A DNA stretch of 64,000 nucleotides, from assembly GCA_015207365.1 (NCBI GenBank), contig JADEXA010000011.1, positions 1 to 64,000 on the forward strand. Reading direction: 5' to 3'. Within the stretch, counting starts at the first letter, position 1. Each line of letters begins with the position of its first letter. This DNA is from Vacuolonema iberomarrocanum LEGE 07170. GTDB lineage: Bacteria; Cyanobacteriota; Cyanobacteriia; Elainellales; Elainellaceae. The position numbers and the translations under genes are program-made. Of this stretch, positions 52,851 through 62,377 are shown piece by piece. The notes under the pieces were generated by a model, which saw only the letters and a list, made by a program, of their open reading frames with translations, was not told the DNA's origin and made no database searches.

Positions 52851-53599
52851 TGACCTTTGAGCAAGTGTCCTACACCTATCCCTGCAACCCCAAACCAACG
52901 CTTCGGGGACTGTCCCTGGAAATCGTGGCAGGGCGACGCTGTGCGGTGATTGGGCAGAATGGTTGCGGCAAGACGACTTTGTTTCGCCTTGCCAATGGAC
53001 TGTATCGCCCTACGGCAGGACGAGTGTGCTGGGAGAATGCACCCCTCCGCTACGATCGCCCTTCCCTCTATCAGTTGCGCCAACAGGTTGGACTGGTTTT
53101 CCAAAATCCTGAAGAACAGCTCGTCGCCGCCACGGTGGAAGAAGATTTGTCCTACGGCCTGTGCAATTTGGGATTGCCCGATGCAGACATTGCGCAGCGA
53201 GTGCAGCAAGCTCTTGAAGATTTCGAGCTAACGGATCTAGCTGATTTTCCAGTGAATTACCTTAGTTTGGGGCAAAAAAAGCGCTTGGCGATCGCCGACA
53301 TCATGATCCTGCGTCCCCGGTTGCTTCTGCTGGATGAACCTACGGCTTTCCTTGATCCCGGTCAGATTCGTAATCTACGCCAACTGCTCACGGCGATCGC
53401 CACGACTGGAACGACCCTCGTCATTGCTACCCATGACCTCAACTTTGTCTGCGATTGGGCGGACTGGGTTGTCGTAATGCATCAGGGGCAAGTTGCAATG
53501 GAGGGCACTCCAAATCAGGTTTTCCGTCATCAACAAACCCTGGAACGGTTGGGCTTGGGGGTTCCTAGTTTGTTTCAGCCCAACCAGCAAATGGGCTAG
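52844..53599 (+). CDS. cbiO: CbiO, cobalt ECF transporter ATPase
   Basis: A 251-residue ABC ATPase. Walker A is GQNGCGKTT, the Q-loop VFQNPEEQLVAATVEEDLSY, the signature LSLGQKKRLAIADIM, Walker B LLLLDEPTAFLD and the H-loop IATHDLNFV. The ATG at 52844 overlaps the end of cbiQ by 7 bases and follows GGAGG. The last gene of cbiMNQO. Confidence 0.95.
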   Translation: MLMTFEQVSYTYPCNPKPTLRGLSLEIVAGRRCAVIGQNGCGKTTLFRLANGLYRPTAGRVCWENAPLRYDRPSLYQLRQQVGLVFQNPEEQLVAATVEEDLSYGLCNLGLPDADIAQRVQQALEDFELTDLADFPVNYLSLGQKKRLAIADIMILRPRLLLLDEPTAFLDPGQIRNLRQLLTAIATTGTTLVIATHDLNFVCDWADWVVVMHQGQVAMEGTPNQVFRHQQTLERLGLGVPSLFQPNQQMG

Positions 53600-53764
53600 A
53601 ACAGGGCGTCGATTGTTTAACCAAATTCGACAAAAACCAAAACCCGATCAGTTTCTAATCTTCTGCATTGCGAGGGGGGCAAAAACTGAATTTACAGATA
53701 AACGTCATTAACCACTGAACAGTGTTATGACTAGGGGGAATCCAGGATTTTGGAGATGCTGCTT

Positions 53765-55264
53765 ATGACGACCACGCTGCCTACTCAAGTACCTGCCCTG
53801 GATGTGGAGCGATCGCATCTACCCAACATTTGTGGCTGGGAAGCTGAGTTGCGCTCCGTCACGCAGCACAATGACCCGGTATTTTTGCCCCTGACCAATC
53901 ATCGGTTGGAGGATATTTCATCGGGGTTTGCCTGTGCGCTGCATATGCACCAGCCGACGGTGCCAGCAGGGGTAAACGGAGCGTTGATTAGTCATCTTCA
54001 GTACATGTTCGAGCACTCCGATGAGGGAGACAACCACAATGCTGGAGCCTTTGCCTGGTGCTATGGGCGCATGGGTGAGTTCATCCCGCAGTTGGTTCAC
54101 GAAGGCTGCAACCCACGCATTATGCTCGACTACTCCGGCAACCTGCTCTGGGGTTTGGTGCAGATGAACCGAGAGGACATCCTCGGCAATCTGCGGCGCA
54201 TTACCTGCGACCCGCAGTATGCCCCCCATGTGGAATGGCTGGGTAGCATGTGGAGTCATGCGGTTGTGCCCTCGACGCCGATTCCTGACCTGAAGCTACA
54301 TATCCAGGCGTGGCAGCATTACTTTGCAGCCGTTTTTGGCTACGATGCCCTGCGGCGAGTGCGGGGCTTCTCTCCGCCAGAAATGCACCTGCCCAACCAT
54401 CCCGACACGCTGTTTGAGTACATCAAGGCGTTGAAGGACTGCGGCTACAAATGGCTCCTGGTGCAGGAGCATTCGGTGGAAACGTTGGAGGGACAGGGGC
54501 TTCCTCAAGATCAGAAGTATATGCCCAACCGCCTGGTTGCCCGTAACTCCCACGGCGAAACCATCAGCATCACAGCGCTGATCAAAACCCAGGGTTCGGA
54601 CACCAAGCTGGTCGCGCAGATGCAGCCCTACTTTGAGGCTAAGGGACGAGGACGGCAGCAGCTGGGCGATATGTCCGTGCCGTCGCTGGTGAGCCAGATT
54701 GCCGATGGCGAAAACGGCGGCGTCATGATGAACGAGTACCCCCGCGACCTCGTTCGGGTCTATCACGAGATCCGGGAGCAGGGCGGCGGACGTCAGGGCA
54801 CAGTGCCCATGAACGGCACCGAATATCTAGAGCTGATTGAGGCGAACGGGGCGGATCCAGCGATGTATCCTCCCTGTCAGGCGGTGCAACAGCACAAGTT
54901 GTGGCAGCGGGTTGATTCGGCCACTGTTTCGCCCGAGGCGATCGCCCAGACCATTGAAGCTCTGAAGCAAGAGGACGGCTCATTCCACATGGATGGGGCG
55001 TCCTGGACCAATGACCTCAGCTGGGTCAGTGGCTATGAGAATGTGCTGGAGCCGATGAACCAGCTCAGTGCGGCCTTTCACAAAAAGTACGATGTGGTTC
55101 TGCAACGGGACTCGGCCACGACCCGCCAACCCGACTACCTCGAATCGCTGCTCTATGTTTTGCTCTTGGAAACCAGTTGCTTCCGCTACTGGGGTCAGGG
55201 CGCATGGACAGACTATGCCCAAGCACTTTATCAGCGTGGCTTAGCAGCGATTGGAGAGAGCTAG
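53765..55264 (+). CDS. Glycoside hydrolase family 57 protein
   Basis: A 499-residue GH57-fold protein. Conserved segments are CALHMHQPTVPAG near the start, HSDEGDNHNAGAFAWCYGRM, WLGSMWSHAVVPSTP, FSPPEMHLP (GFxxPE-like, usually carrying the nucleophile) and NGGVMMNEYP. GH57 contains alpha-amylase, amylopullulanase and branching enzymes; substrate is not assignable. The ATG at 53765 has GGAG 9 bases upstream; one at 53756 is too close to it. The permease starts 23 bp downstream. Confidence 0.83.
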   Translation: MTTTLPTQVPALDVERSHLPNICGWEAELRSVTQHNDPVFLPLTNHRLEDISSGFACALHMHQPTVPAGVNGALISHLQYMFEHSDEGDNHNAGAFAWCYGRMGEFIPQLVHEGCNPRIMLDYSGNLLWGLVQMNREDILGNLRRITCDPQYAPHVEWLGSMWSHAVVPSTPIPDLKLHIQAWQHYFAAVFGYDALRRVRGFSPPEMHLPNHPDTLFEYIKALKDCGYKWLLVQEHSVETLEGQGLPQDQKYMPNRLVARNSHGETISITALIKTQGSDTKLVAQMQPYFEAKGRGRQQLGDMSVPSLVSQIADGENGGVMMNEYPRDLVRVYHEIREQGGGRQGTVPMNGTEYLELIEANGADPAMYPPCQAVQQHKLWQRVDSATVSPEAIAQTIEALKQEDGSFHMDGASWTNDLSWVSGYENVLEPMNQLSAAFHKKYDVVLQRDSATTRQPDYLESLLYVLLLETSCFRYWGQGAWTDYAQALYQRGLAAIGES

Positions 55265-55287
55265 AAGCTTGGAGCCAGTCAGGGGAA

Positions 55288-56070
55288 ATGGGACGCTATC
55301 TACGAGTCTTGCTGCAATTTTGGGAAACGGCGATCGCCGCTGAGTTGGAGTATCGCATCAACTTCGTCATCGCCACGTTCAGTAGCCTGGGAAGCCTTGC
55401 GGGCAGCTTGTTTGGACTGTTTCTGTTCTACCGAGCCGATTACACCTTCCAGGGCTGGAGTTGGGCAGAGGCGTTGATTGTGCTGGGCGTGTTCACCATT
55501 CTGCAAGGGTTTGCTGGAACCCTCCTCAGCCCCAATCTCAACAAGATCGTGCAGCAGGTGCAGGATGGCACGCTGGACTTTGTGCTACTCAAGCCGATTG
55601 ATTCTCAATACTGGCTGTCGCTGCGGACGGTTTCCCCCTGGGGCATCCCCGACCTGGTGTTTGGGCTAATTATCTTGACCTATGCCGGGAGCGAACTGGG
55701 GATTCCGCTGTGGCGCTTTGCGATCGCCTGCATTCCTCTGGGTTTTGGGCTATTCAGCCTCTATAGCTTATGGTTCATGCTGGGGGCAACGAGTATCTGG
55801 TTCGTCAAAATCTACAACGTGACGGAAGTGCTACGGGGATTGCTAGAAGCAGGGCGCTATCCAATGGTCGCCTATCCGGTTGCCTACCGCTTTTTCTTCA
55901 CGTTCATCATTCCGGTTGCCTTCCTCACAACGATTCCAGCGGAGGCCGTATTGGGACGCACGAACTGGGTATGGATTGTCGCATCCGGCGGATTAGCGAT
56001 CGCCCTGTTCTTCTGTTCCCGATTATTCTGGCGTTTTGCACTCCGGTTCTATACCAGTGCATCGAGTTAG
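55288..56070 (+). CDS. ABC-2 family transporter permease
   Basis: A 260-residue membrane protein with six helices. The N-terminal MGRYLRVLLQFWETAIAAEL, YRINFVIATF, the central ILQGFAGTLLSPNLNKIVQQ and VQDGTLDFVLLKPIDSQYW segments match the ABC-2 (DUF990-like) permease family. It usually works with a second permease and an ATPase; neither is adjacent. AGGGGA precedes the ATG at 55288. Same-strand placement 23 bp after GH57 suggests co-transcription. Confidence 0.87.
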   Translation: MGRYLRVLLQFWETAIAAELEYRINFVIATFSSLGSLAGSLFGLFLFYRADYTFQGWSWAEALIVLGVFTILQGFAGTLLSPNLNKIVQQVQDGTLDFVLLKPIDSQYWLSLRTVSPWGIPDLVFGLIILTYAGSELGIPLWRFAIACIPLGFGLFSLYSLWFMLGATSIWFVKIYNVTEVLRGLLEAGRYPMVAYPVAYRFFFTFIIPVAFLTTIPAEAVLGRTNWVWIVASGGLAIALFFCSRLFWRFALRFYTSASS

Positions 56071-56252
56071 CAAGAAGTTCATTAAGGTTGATGATAAATG
56101 TAGTTGTTTCGTGTTGATTCCAATTTGGTTGCTTGTAAGTTCAGGCCGTTGGTTAGAGGCCGTTAAGTGACTTAATTTCTTATAAACAATCAGCATAAGA
56201 AGACGAACTTTGCAAAGTGACCACAACCTAAATACAATGTGGTTACCAACGT

Positions 56253-56540
56253 ATGGTGGAGATTATCTTTGAATGGGATGATGACAAAGCTCAGCAGAAT
56301 GAACTGAAGCATGGCGTATCTTTTGAAGAGGCGCAGTCTGCTTTTTATGATGAAAGAGCACGACTAATCTACGATCCAGACCCCTCTCAAGATGAAGAGC
56401 GCTATATTCTGTTAGGTATGAGCACTACCTTTCGTCTACTAATTATCTGTCATGTTTATCGACAGAGTAACGAAATTATTCGTATTATCTCTGCTCGGCA
56501 AGCCACGAAGCGTGAAAAGCAACAATACCAATCCTTTTGA
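56253..56540 (+). CDS. brnT: BrnT toxin
   Basis: A 95-residue ribonuclease toxin of the BrnT family. The opening IIFEWDDDKAQQNELKHGVS, then FEEAQSAFYD, the RYILLGMST strand and RIISARQATKREKQQY tail are diagnostic. The stop is one base before the antitoxin start, the normal brnTA layout. Confidence 0.93.
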   Translation: MVEIIFEWDDDKAQQNELKHGVSFEEAQSAFYDERARLIYDPDPSQDEERYILLGMSTTFRLLIICHVYRQSNEIIRIISARQATKREKQQYQSF

Positions 56541-56541
56541 T

Positions 56542-56763
56542 ATGAGAGAAGAATACGACTTTGGAACCTCAGTCCAAAATCCCTACATCAAAAAGCTCAA
56601 AACACAGATAACAATTCAACTTGAGGAAGAAACAGTCGACTATTTCAAAAAAATGTCGGAAGAGACAAAAATTCCATATCCCACATTGATTAATCTTTAT
56701 CTGCAAGATTGTGTGCGATCTCAGCGTAGGCTTTCTATGGAATGGAACATTCCTAAGTCCTGA
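56542..56763 (+). CDS. brnA: BrnA-type antitoxin
   Basis: A 73-residue ribbon-helix-helix antitoxin. The RHH part is KTQITIQLEEETVDYFKKMS then IPYPTLINLYLQDCV. It starts 1 bp after brnT. Codon use in the pair is AT-rich relative to uvrA or acs, consistent with a mobile module. Confidence 0.88.
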   Translation: MREEYDFGTSVQNPYIKKLKTQITIQLEEETVDYFKKMSEETKIPYPTLINLYLQDCVRSQRRLSMEWNIPKS

Positions 56764-56942
56764 CCATAGCGCTGCGTGATAGCTTGTCTCTATTCTGTTG
56801 ATGTTTTTAGTTTTAATGTGCTTCACAATAGGCAAAGCTTGAAATTATTAGATTTCTTTCTTATTGATCAACAAGTAATTCTTTACTTCTTACTGCATAT
56901 TTGCTGTTCCATATTTGGTGATAAGAAACCATACGCAACAAA

Positions 56943-57563
56943 ATGACTCTAACCTGTGCATCTTTGATTGAAAAGTATACGGACATTTGGCGGGATGCGA
57001 CGGTGCATCCTTTCTTGCAGCAATGTCAGGCCGGAACAATTCAGCTATCGCAATTCAATACCTGGCTGGTGCAGGATTATCTGTTTGCGGTGGAATGTGC
57101 TCGTATGCTGGCTCGCTTAGTGGGTGTTGCGCCATCCGACCATCTCGACATTCTGCTGAGTGGGTTGGTTTCGATCAAAGATGAACTGCAGTGGTTTCAG
57201 CGCAATGCGGCTACCCGCAATCTGGATCTAAACACGCAACCTCAACCGACCTGTCGAGAATACTGCCATTTGATGGCTAGCGCTGGGCAGCAGCCCTATG
57301 CTGTGCAGGCGGTGGCGATTTGGGCGATCGAAGCGGCCTATAACCAGGCATGGCGAAAGCACAGTCCAATGCCAGAGCCCTATACCGAATTTGGCGATCG
57401 CTGGGGCAACTCCAACTTCTCGGCCTATGTGGATGAGCTGGCGCGGCAGGCGGATGCAGCGATCGCCGTTGCCGACAAGACTCAACATCAAGCCGCAGAA
57501 GCCTTTTTCCTTGACATTGCCCGCTTAGAACGCGATTTCTGGCAGATGGCCTACCAGGGTTAA
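56943..57563 (+). CDS. TenA-family protein (thiaminase II-like)
   Basis: A 206-residue helical protein. The pattern QDYLFAVECARMLARLVGVA, LSGLVSIKDELQWF and the C-terminal LERDFWQMAYQG, with the catalytic-type Glu near the end, fits TenA. Members salvage thiamine pyrimidines or serve as regulators. The active-site Cys of classical TenA is not evident, suggesting the TenA_E group. It stands alone, with a hairpin terminator downstream. Confidence 0.82.
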   Translation: MTLTCASLIEKYTDIWRDATVHPFLQQCQAGTIQLSQFNTWLVQDYLFAVECARMLARLVGVAPSDHLDILLSGLVSIKDELQWFQRNAATRNLDLNTQPQPTCREYCHLMASAGQQPYAVQAVAIWAIEAAYNQAWRKHSPMPEPYTEFGDRWGNSNFSAYVDELARQADAAIAVADKTQHQAAEAFFLDIARLERDFWQMAYQG

Positions 57564-57622
57564 TCAGGCTATCGTTTCAGGAGCGGTCTTAAAGAACCGT
57601 GAAGTCTCGTTCCGCGGGGCTC

Positions 57623-57644
57623 AAAACACCTTATTGTGTTTTTT
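57623..57644 (+). terminator. Rho-independent terminator after tenA
   Basis: AAAACAC (57623-57629) pairs with GTGTTTT (57636-57642), followed by two more T. The stem is AT-rich and the T-run is part of the arm, so efficiency is uncertain. Confidence 0.5.
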
Positions 57645-57791
57645 AAGATACAAAATGCAATATGACGGAGACGGGATGCTCGGCACTGTGCAGCAGCATC
57701 CTTTCCCTTGGCACTTCCCAGCGTCCGCTCCCAGCGTCCGCCTACGGCGTCCGCATCCTAGACATTTAGATTTAGACATTAGGCAACGGTT

Positions 57792-59759
57792 ATGTCGCAG
57801 CCCACAATCGAATCGATTCTGCAAGAAAATCGCTCTTTTGCCCCTCCTGCTGCCTTCGCACAAGAGGCTCGAATCAAAAGTCTGGAAGACTACGAGCAGC
57901 TGTATGAGCGGGCGAAAGCCAATCCACAAAAGTTTTGGGAAGAATTGGCCCAGCGAGAACTGTACTGGTTTGAGAAATGGCACACGGCCATGGATTGGCA
58001 ACCGCCGTTTGTGAAGTGGTTTGATGGCGGCAAAATCAACATTTCTTACAACTGCCTCGATCGTCATCTCACCACCTGGCGACGGAACAAGGCGGCGCTG
58101 ATTTGGGAAGGGGAGCCAGGCGATTCCTGCACCCTCACCTACGCCCAACTGCACCGGGAAGTTTGTCAGTTTGCCAATGTGCTCAAGCAACTGGGTGTGA
58201 AAAAGGGTGATGTGGTCGGCATCTACATGCCGATGATTCCCGAAGCGGCGATCGCCATGTTGGCCTGCGCCCGGATTGGGGCGGTGCATACCGTTGTGTT
58301 TGGGGGCTTCAGTGCCGAAGCATTGCGCGATCGCCTGATTGATGGCAAAGCGAAGCTCGTCATCACCGCTGATGGAGGCTGGCGCAAGGACAAGATTGTG
58401 CCCTTGAAAGAGCAGGTCGACAAGGCGCTCGAAGAAGGGGTTGAAACCGTTGAGAATGTGTTGGTGGTCGAGCGCACCAAGCAGCAGATTCATATGGAAC
58501 CGGGGCGGGATCACTGGTGGCATGACCTGCGCCAGGGTGTGTCGGCTGACTGCCCTGCTGAACCGATGGATAGCGAAGACATGCTATTCATCCTCTATAC
58601 CTCCGGTAGTACCGGAAAGCCGAAGGGGGTGGTGCACACGACCGCGGGCTACAACCTCTACACCCACATGACCACCCAGTGGATCTTTGACCTGCAAGAT
58701 ACCGATGTTTACTGGTGTACGGCGGATGTGGGCTGGATTACGGGGCATAGCTACATCGTCTATGGGCCGCTGTCCAATGGCGCAACGACGCTGATGTACG
58801 AAGGGGCACCCCGCCCTTCCAATCCGGGTTGCTTCTGGGATGTAGTGGAAAAATATGGGGTTACCATCTTCTACACCGCACCGACAGCGATTCGCGCCTT
58901 TATCAAAATGGGCGAACATGAACCAAAATCCCGGAATTTGTCCTCCCTACGGTTGTTGGGTACAGTCGGCGAACCGATTAATCCCGAAGCTTGGATGTGG
59001 TACTACCGCGTCATCGGTGGCGAGCGTTGCCCCATTGTCGATACCTGGTGGCAAACGGAAACCGGCGGCGTCATGATTACGCCGCTACCAGGGGCGATTC
59101 CGACCAAGCCGGGTTCGGCCACTCGTCCATTCCCCGGCATCCTCGCCGATGTGGTTGACCTGGATGGCAACCCCGTCCCCGACAATTCCGGAGGCTATCT
59201 GGTGGTGAAGCATCCCTGGCCTGGGATGATGCGGACGGTGTACGGCGATCCCGATCGCTTCCGGCGCACCTACTGGGAACATATTGCGCCTAAAGATGGG
59301 CAATACCTCTACTTTGCTGGGGATGGTGCACGCCGTGACGAAGATGGTTACTTCTGGGTGATGGGTCGCGTCGATGATGTGATCAGCGTATCGGGTCACC
59401 GCCTGGGCACGATGGAAATTGAGTCGGCATTGGTATCGCACCCAGCCGTGGCAGAAGCAGCGGTGGTCGGTCGCCCCGACGACCTCAAGGGCGAAGAAAT
59501 CGTGGCCTTCATCATGCTGGAAGGGGCCTATGAACCGGGCGATGAACTGGAAAAAGACCTGAAACAGCATGTTGTTCAGGAAATCGGTGCGCTGGCTCGT
59601 CCAGGAAATATTCGCTTTAGCGATGCGCTACCTAAGACGCGATCGGGCAAGATTATGCGTCGGCTACTACGGAACCTGGCGGCGGGACAGGAGGTCACAG
59701 GTGACACTTCCACCCTGGAAGACCGCTCGGTACTCGACAAGCTCCGTGAGGGAAGCTGA
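57792..59759 (+). CDS. acs: Acetyl-CoA synthetase (AMP-forming)
   Basis: A 655-residue enzyme making acetyl-CoA from acetate and ATP. Motifs are [19 protein letters not shown] (P-loop, A3), the WWQTETGG loop (A5), [20 protein letters not shown] (A7/A8) with [13 protein letters not shown] hinge and [11 protein letters not shown] with the acetylatable catalytic Lys. Length is normal. A Rho-independent terminator follows. Confidence 0.97.
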   Translation: MSQPTIESILQENRSFAPPAAFAQEARIKSLEDYEQLYERAKANPQKFWEELAQRELYWFEKWHTAMDWQPPFVKWFDGGKINISYNCLDRHLTTWRRNKAALIWEGEPGDSCTLTYAQLHREVCQFANVLKQLGVKKGDVVGIYMPMIPEAAIAMLACARIGAVHTVVFGGFSAEALRDRLIDGKAKLVITADGGWRKDKIVPLKEQVDKALEEGVETVENVLVVERTKQQIHMEPGRDHWWHDLRQGVSADCPAEPMDSEDMLFILYTSGSTGKPKGVVHTTAGYNLYTHMTTQWIFDLQDTDVYWCTADVGWITGHSYIVYGPLSNGATTLMYEGAPRPSNPGCFWDVVEKYGVTIFYTAPTAIRAFIKMGEHEPKSRNLSSLRLLGTVGEPINPEAWMWYYRVIGGERCPIVDTWWQTETGGVMITPLPGAIPTKPGSATRPFPGILADVVDLDGNPVPDNSGGYLVVKHPWPGMMRTVYGDPDRFRRTYWEHIAPKDGQYLYFAGDGARRDEDGYFWVMGRVDDVISVSGHRLGTMEIESALVSHPAVAEAAVVGRPDDLKGEEIVAFIMLEGAYEPGDELEKDLKQHVVQEIGALARPGNIRFSDALPKTRSGKIMRRLLRNLAAGQEVTGDTSTLEDRSVLDKLREGS

Positions 59760-59796
59760 TACGGTCGGTCTGTGACTAGCTTTTGGGTTTGATTTG

Positions 59797-59835
59797 ATTC
59801 AGGGCGATCCGCTGATGGGATTGCCCTGAATTTTT
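59797..59835 (+). terminator. Rho-independent terminator after acs
   Basis: ATTCAGGGC (59797-59805) pairs with GCCCTGAAT (59823-59831); TTTTT follows. Confidence 0.8.
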
Positions 59836-59852
59836 AGCGATCGCGAGCCTTC

Positions 59853-60323
59853 CTACAGAGCCGCGTAGCCAAAGGTCACGTTGAACTCAGCACACCAGAT
59901 GGCGACAGAGTTGAACACGCTGAGATCCATATCGGCGGGAATGACATACCGCTGCGCCCCATCAAAGCTCTGAAGCGGAGCTAGCGTTACATAATCCGCT
60001 TCATCCAGGTTGACTGGAACCACGCTGTCTCGGTGGAAAACCACTTCTACATCAGGGCCATTGGCTGTTGTAAAGGCGGCATCAAATTCCAAATAACGCT
60101 GTCCATTTTCCTCAACGATGCGCGCAGTTCCTGCTGTTGGCTTTTCCTGCTCAACGGTGGTGAATTGTCCCGATGCGAGTACCGAAACACTGCTCTGTGC
60201 TACTTCGATGCTCTCTCCAGTGCTCATCGCCTGCGCAGAGGCGGGATTGGAAATAAAAGCCGAAGCCGTGGCAAACAGAATAGGCGAGCTTAGAAGAATA
60301 ACTTTGATGATGTTGCGTTTCAT
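59853..60323 (-). CDS. Exported DM13-domain protein
   Basis: A 156-residue protein with a signal peptide (about 1-31, ending ASAQA) and a DM13 domain (about 45-156): SGQFTTVEQEKPTAGTARIV, GPDVEVVFHRDS, YVIPADMDLSVFNSVAIWC and an ending FNVTFGYAAL. A conserved Cys lies in VAIWCAEF. DM13 domains are thought to have a redox or adhesion role. It lies between acs and pdeM, on its own strand. Confidence 0.86.
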   Translation of the reverse strand: MKRNIIKVILLSSPILFATASAFISNPASAQAMSTGESIEVAQSSVSVLASGQFTTVEQEKPTAGTARIVEENGQRYLEFDAAFTTANGPDVEVVFHRDSVVPVNLDEADYVTLAPLQSFDGAQRYVIPADMDLSVFNSVAIWCAEFNVTFGYAAL

Positions 60324-60625
60324 GGGTGTGAGTCTCTGTCATGTGAGGAGTCATCTAATCTACGAACCAGAGAAGGCAGTGGATGCTAGCAATAGAATTT
60401 TTGCTATGTTCTTTGCTCAGTTGTTCGAACCCAAGAAATGCCAAGAAGGACTCAGAAATCTATGCTTAAAGTCGTTTGAAAACGAGCGTGAAAATCTAGG
60501 GGCGATCGCCTCCCTATCTAACCGAGCTTGCGATCACAACAAGCGATCGGATTCAAGAACCTGTAGGCAGCAACGCTTTGCAATGGAACAATGGATCGAA
60601 AGTACATAGCTGCCTTCATTCGCCC
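60324..60625. other. Divergent gap between DM13 and pdeM
   Basis: No gene or repeat is supported in 302 bp except a HIP1 site. Promoters for both flanking genes must lie here but were not identified. Confidence 0.4.
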
Positions 60626-61291
60626 ATGCATCGACTGACCGTTTTTGATACTGAATTACTACTTTTGCCCAGCCACGCCATCTATGTGAGCAGCCTGGAC
60701 ATTTTGCTGGTTTCTGATATTCATCTGGGTAAATCGGAGACGTTTCAGCGAGCAGGTATTCCTATTCCCAGCCAGGTGAACCAGTCGAACCTCGATCGCT
60801 TGACCAGCCTCTGCCATCAGTTTCAGCCCAAGCAGTTGTGGGTGCTGGGGGATCTGTTCCATGCCCGCACCGGGATGGGAGATGAGTTGGTGCAGGTGTG
60901 GCAACCGTTTGTCGAAAATTTAGGCGCAACCGTGCATTTGGTTCTGGGCAACCACGATCGCCCGCTTATTCCACACCTTGCCCCTTTTGGATTGGAGTGC
61001 CATACAGGGGCGATCGCCCTCGGCAATCTCATCCTCAGCCATGAACCCAGTCCTACCCCGTCCCGGCTCAACCTATGCGGGCATATTCATCCCTGCCTGC
61101 GGCTGCGGAGTCGCCTGGATGACCTGCGTCTTCCTTGCTTTTTCTTCGATCGCGCTCAGAACCTGCTGGTGCTGCCATCCTTCGGCGAATTTACCGGAGG
61201 CTATGAGATGACGCCTACCCAGGACACGGTGATATATGCGATCGCCGACGAATCCATCGTGCCCTTTGCAGGGATCCCGATGGGGCTGTGA
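60626..61291 (+). CDS. pdeM: PdeM, ligase-associated DNA damage response phosphoesterase
   Basis: A 221-residue metallophosphoesterase. Metal-binding motifs are VSDIHLGKSETFQRAGIPIP, GDLFHAR, GNHDR and the LCGHIHP block. The exact sequence after the first motif marks the PdeM family that co-occurs with Lhr-type helicases and LigD-like ligases. The ATG at 60626 is chosen over an earlier ATG at 60578. The helicase partner lies 1 kb downstream on the opposite strand. Confidence 0.9.
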   Translation: MHRLTVFDTELLLLPSHAIYVSSLDILLVSDIHLGKSETFQRAGIPIPSQVNQSNLDRLTSLCHQFQPKQLWVLGDLFHARTGMGDELVQVWQPFVENLGATVHLVLGNHDRPLIPHLAPFGLECHTGAIALGNLILSHEPSPTPSRLNLCGHIHPCLRLRSRLDDLRLPCFFFDRAQNLLVLPSFGEFTGGYEMTPTQDTVIYAIADESIVPFAGIPMGL

Positions 61292-61331
61292 AGCAGGATT
61301 CGTCAAGCATTAGGCGTTCTAGACAGGCGTT

Positions 61332-62093
61332 CTAGACATTGATCAGCGTTTGCGCAACGGATCGAATTTCCTGGCTAAAGGGATGCTCGGGATAGCGCAT
61401 GGAAAAGAGATCGCGGCTGGCCATCAGCATCACTTCGTCGGCATTGGGCAATAGGCCAAGGATTGGTAACTGATAGGTTTTGGTCACCAGATTGCGGAGT
61501 TGGTCGTCGTCGATCGCCGCGAGGACTCGATTAAGCAGTACCAGAATTTTGGGCACCCCAAGCTTCCGCGAAACCTCCGCTGTCACGGCTGTGCCCTGGA
61601 AGTCTTGACTATCGGGGCGCAGTACCAACACCAAGCGATCGACGAGAGCCATAGCCATCAGCGTTTCCTGATTGAGCCCAGGATGGGTGTCGATGAGTAA
61701 GAAATCGAGATCTAGCAGTTCGGCCATTTCATTGATGCCCCCACTGAGGCGCTCGATCTCATACCCGTCCTGCACAATTCGATTGATGTCATCCAGGTTG
61801 AAGCTAGCTGGTGCGAGGAAAATCGTACCTTTATCAGACCCTTGAAGCGCTTCGGGGGTAATGTCATAGCTGACGCTGCCGATATCGCACTCACCCCAAA
61901 GGTAATCATTCAGCGTATGTGCAATCTGCGACTGATCCATTCCAAACAATATATGGATCCCTGGCGATGGGAGGTCCAAATCAATCACTCCAACCCGCTT
62001 TCCCCTATCAGCAAGAGCGGCTGCCAGATTAGACACGATGTTTGACTTACCCGTGCCACCCCGAAAAGAATTGAACGCGATAATTTTAAGCAT
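61332..62093 (-). CDS. ParA/MinD-type ATPase
   Basis: A 253-residue deviant Walker ATPase. The P-loop is FRGGTGKSNIVSNLAAALA, the second motif DLDLPSPG and the Walker B LDFLLIDTHPG. There is no C-terminal membrane-targeting helix like MinD. It lies between pdeM and the helicase. The related cyanobacterial proteins are of unknown role; maturation or partition functions are possible. Confidence 0.85.
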   Translation of the reverse strand: MLKIIAFNSFRGGTGKSNIVSNLAAALADRGKRVGVIDLDLPSPGIHILFGMDQSQIAHTLNDYLWGECDIGSVSYDITPEALQGSDKGTIFLAPASFNLDDINRIVQDGYEIERLSGGINEMAELLDLDFLLIDTHPGLNQETLMAMALVDRLVLVLRPDSQDFQGTAVTAEVSRKLGVPKILVLLNRVLAAIDDDQLRNLVTKTYQLPILGLLPNADEVMLMASRDLFSMRYPEHPFSQEIRSVAQTLINV

Positions 62094-62377
62094 ATTGGTT
62101 TCGTTGCTTGGGACGAGTGTAGTTGGGCAGCATGTGGCTGGAAACCTCAGTGACCATAGCGATCGCCTTCCCCGCTATCTGCTGCATTCCTGCAACAGCG
62201 AGATGTGGTTCGATAGGGTCACTGACAGTTACTCTTAGTCGTTTTAGCTCAGATACTGCTGTCAAAAGTCATAACTTTTCAAATGTAAATAAAACTTGAT
62301 AACACGGTTGGGGTGGGGATGTTGCGAACGCAGCTTGCAATATTCCAATGAATAATGGGCCCTATGAATGATTGATA

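Noticed and set aside
57690..57760. GCGTCCGC-rich short repeats before acs
   Set aside because: Short, irregular copies of a common intergenic word; no structure or dyad strong enough to call an operator.
57621..58523. Long minus-strand open frame opposite acs
   Set aside because: It is the antisense shadow of acs with no ribosome-binding site and no recognisable motif.
60118..60609. 163-codon plus-strand frame across DM13
   Set aside because: Mostly antisense to the DM13 gene and without a start signal.
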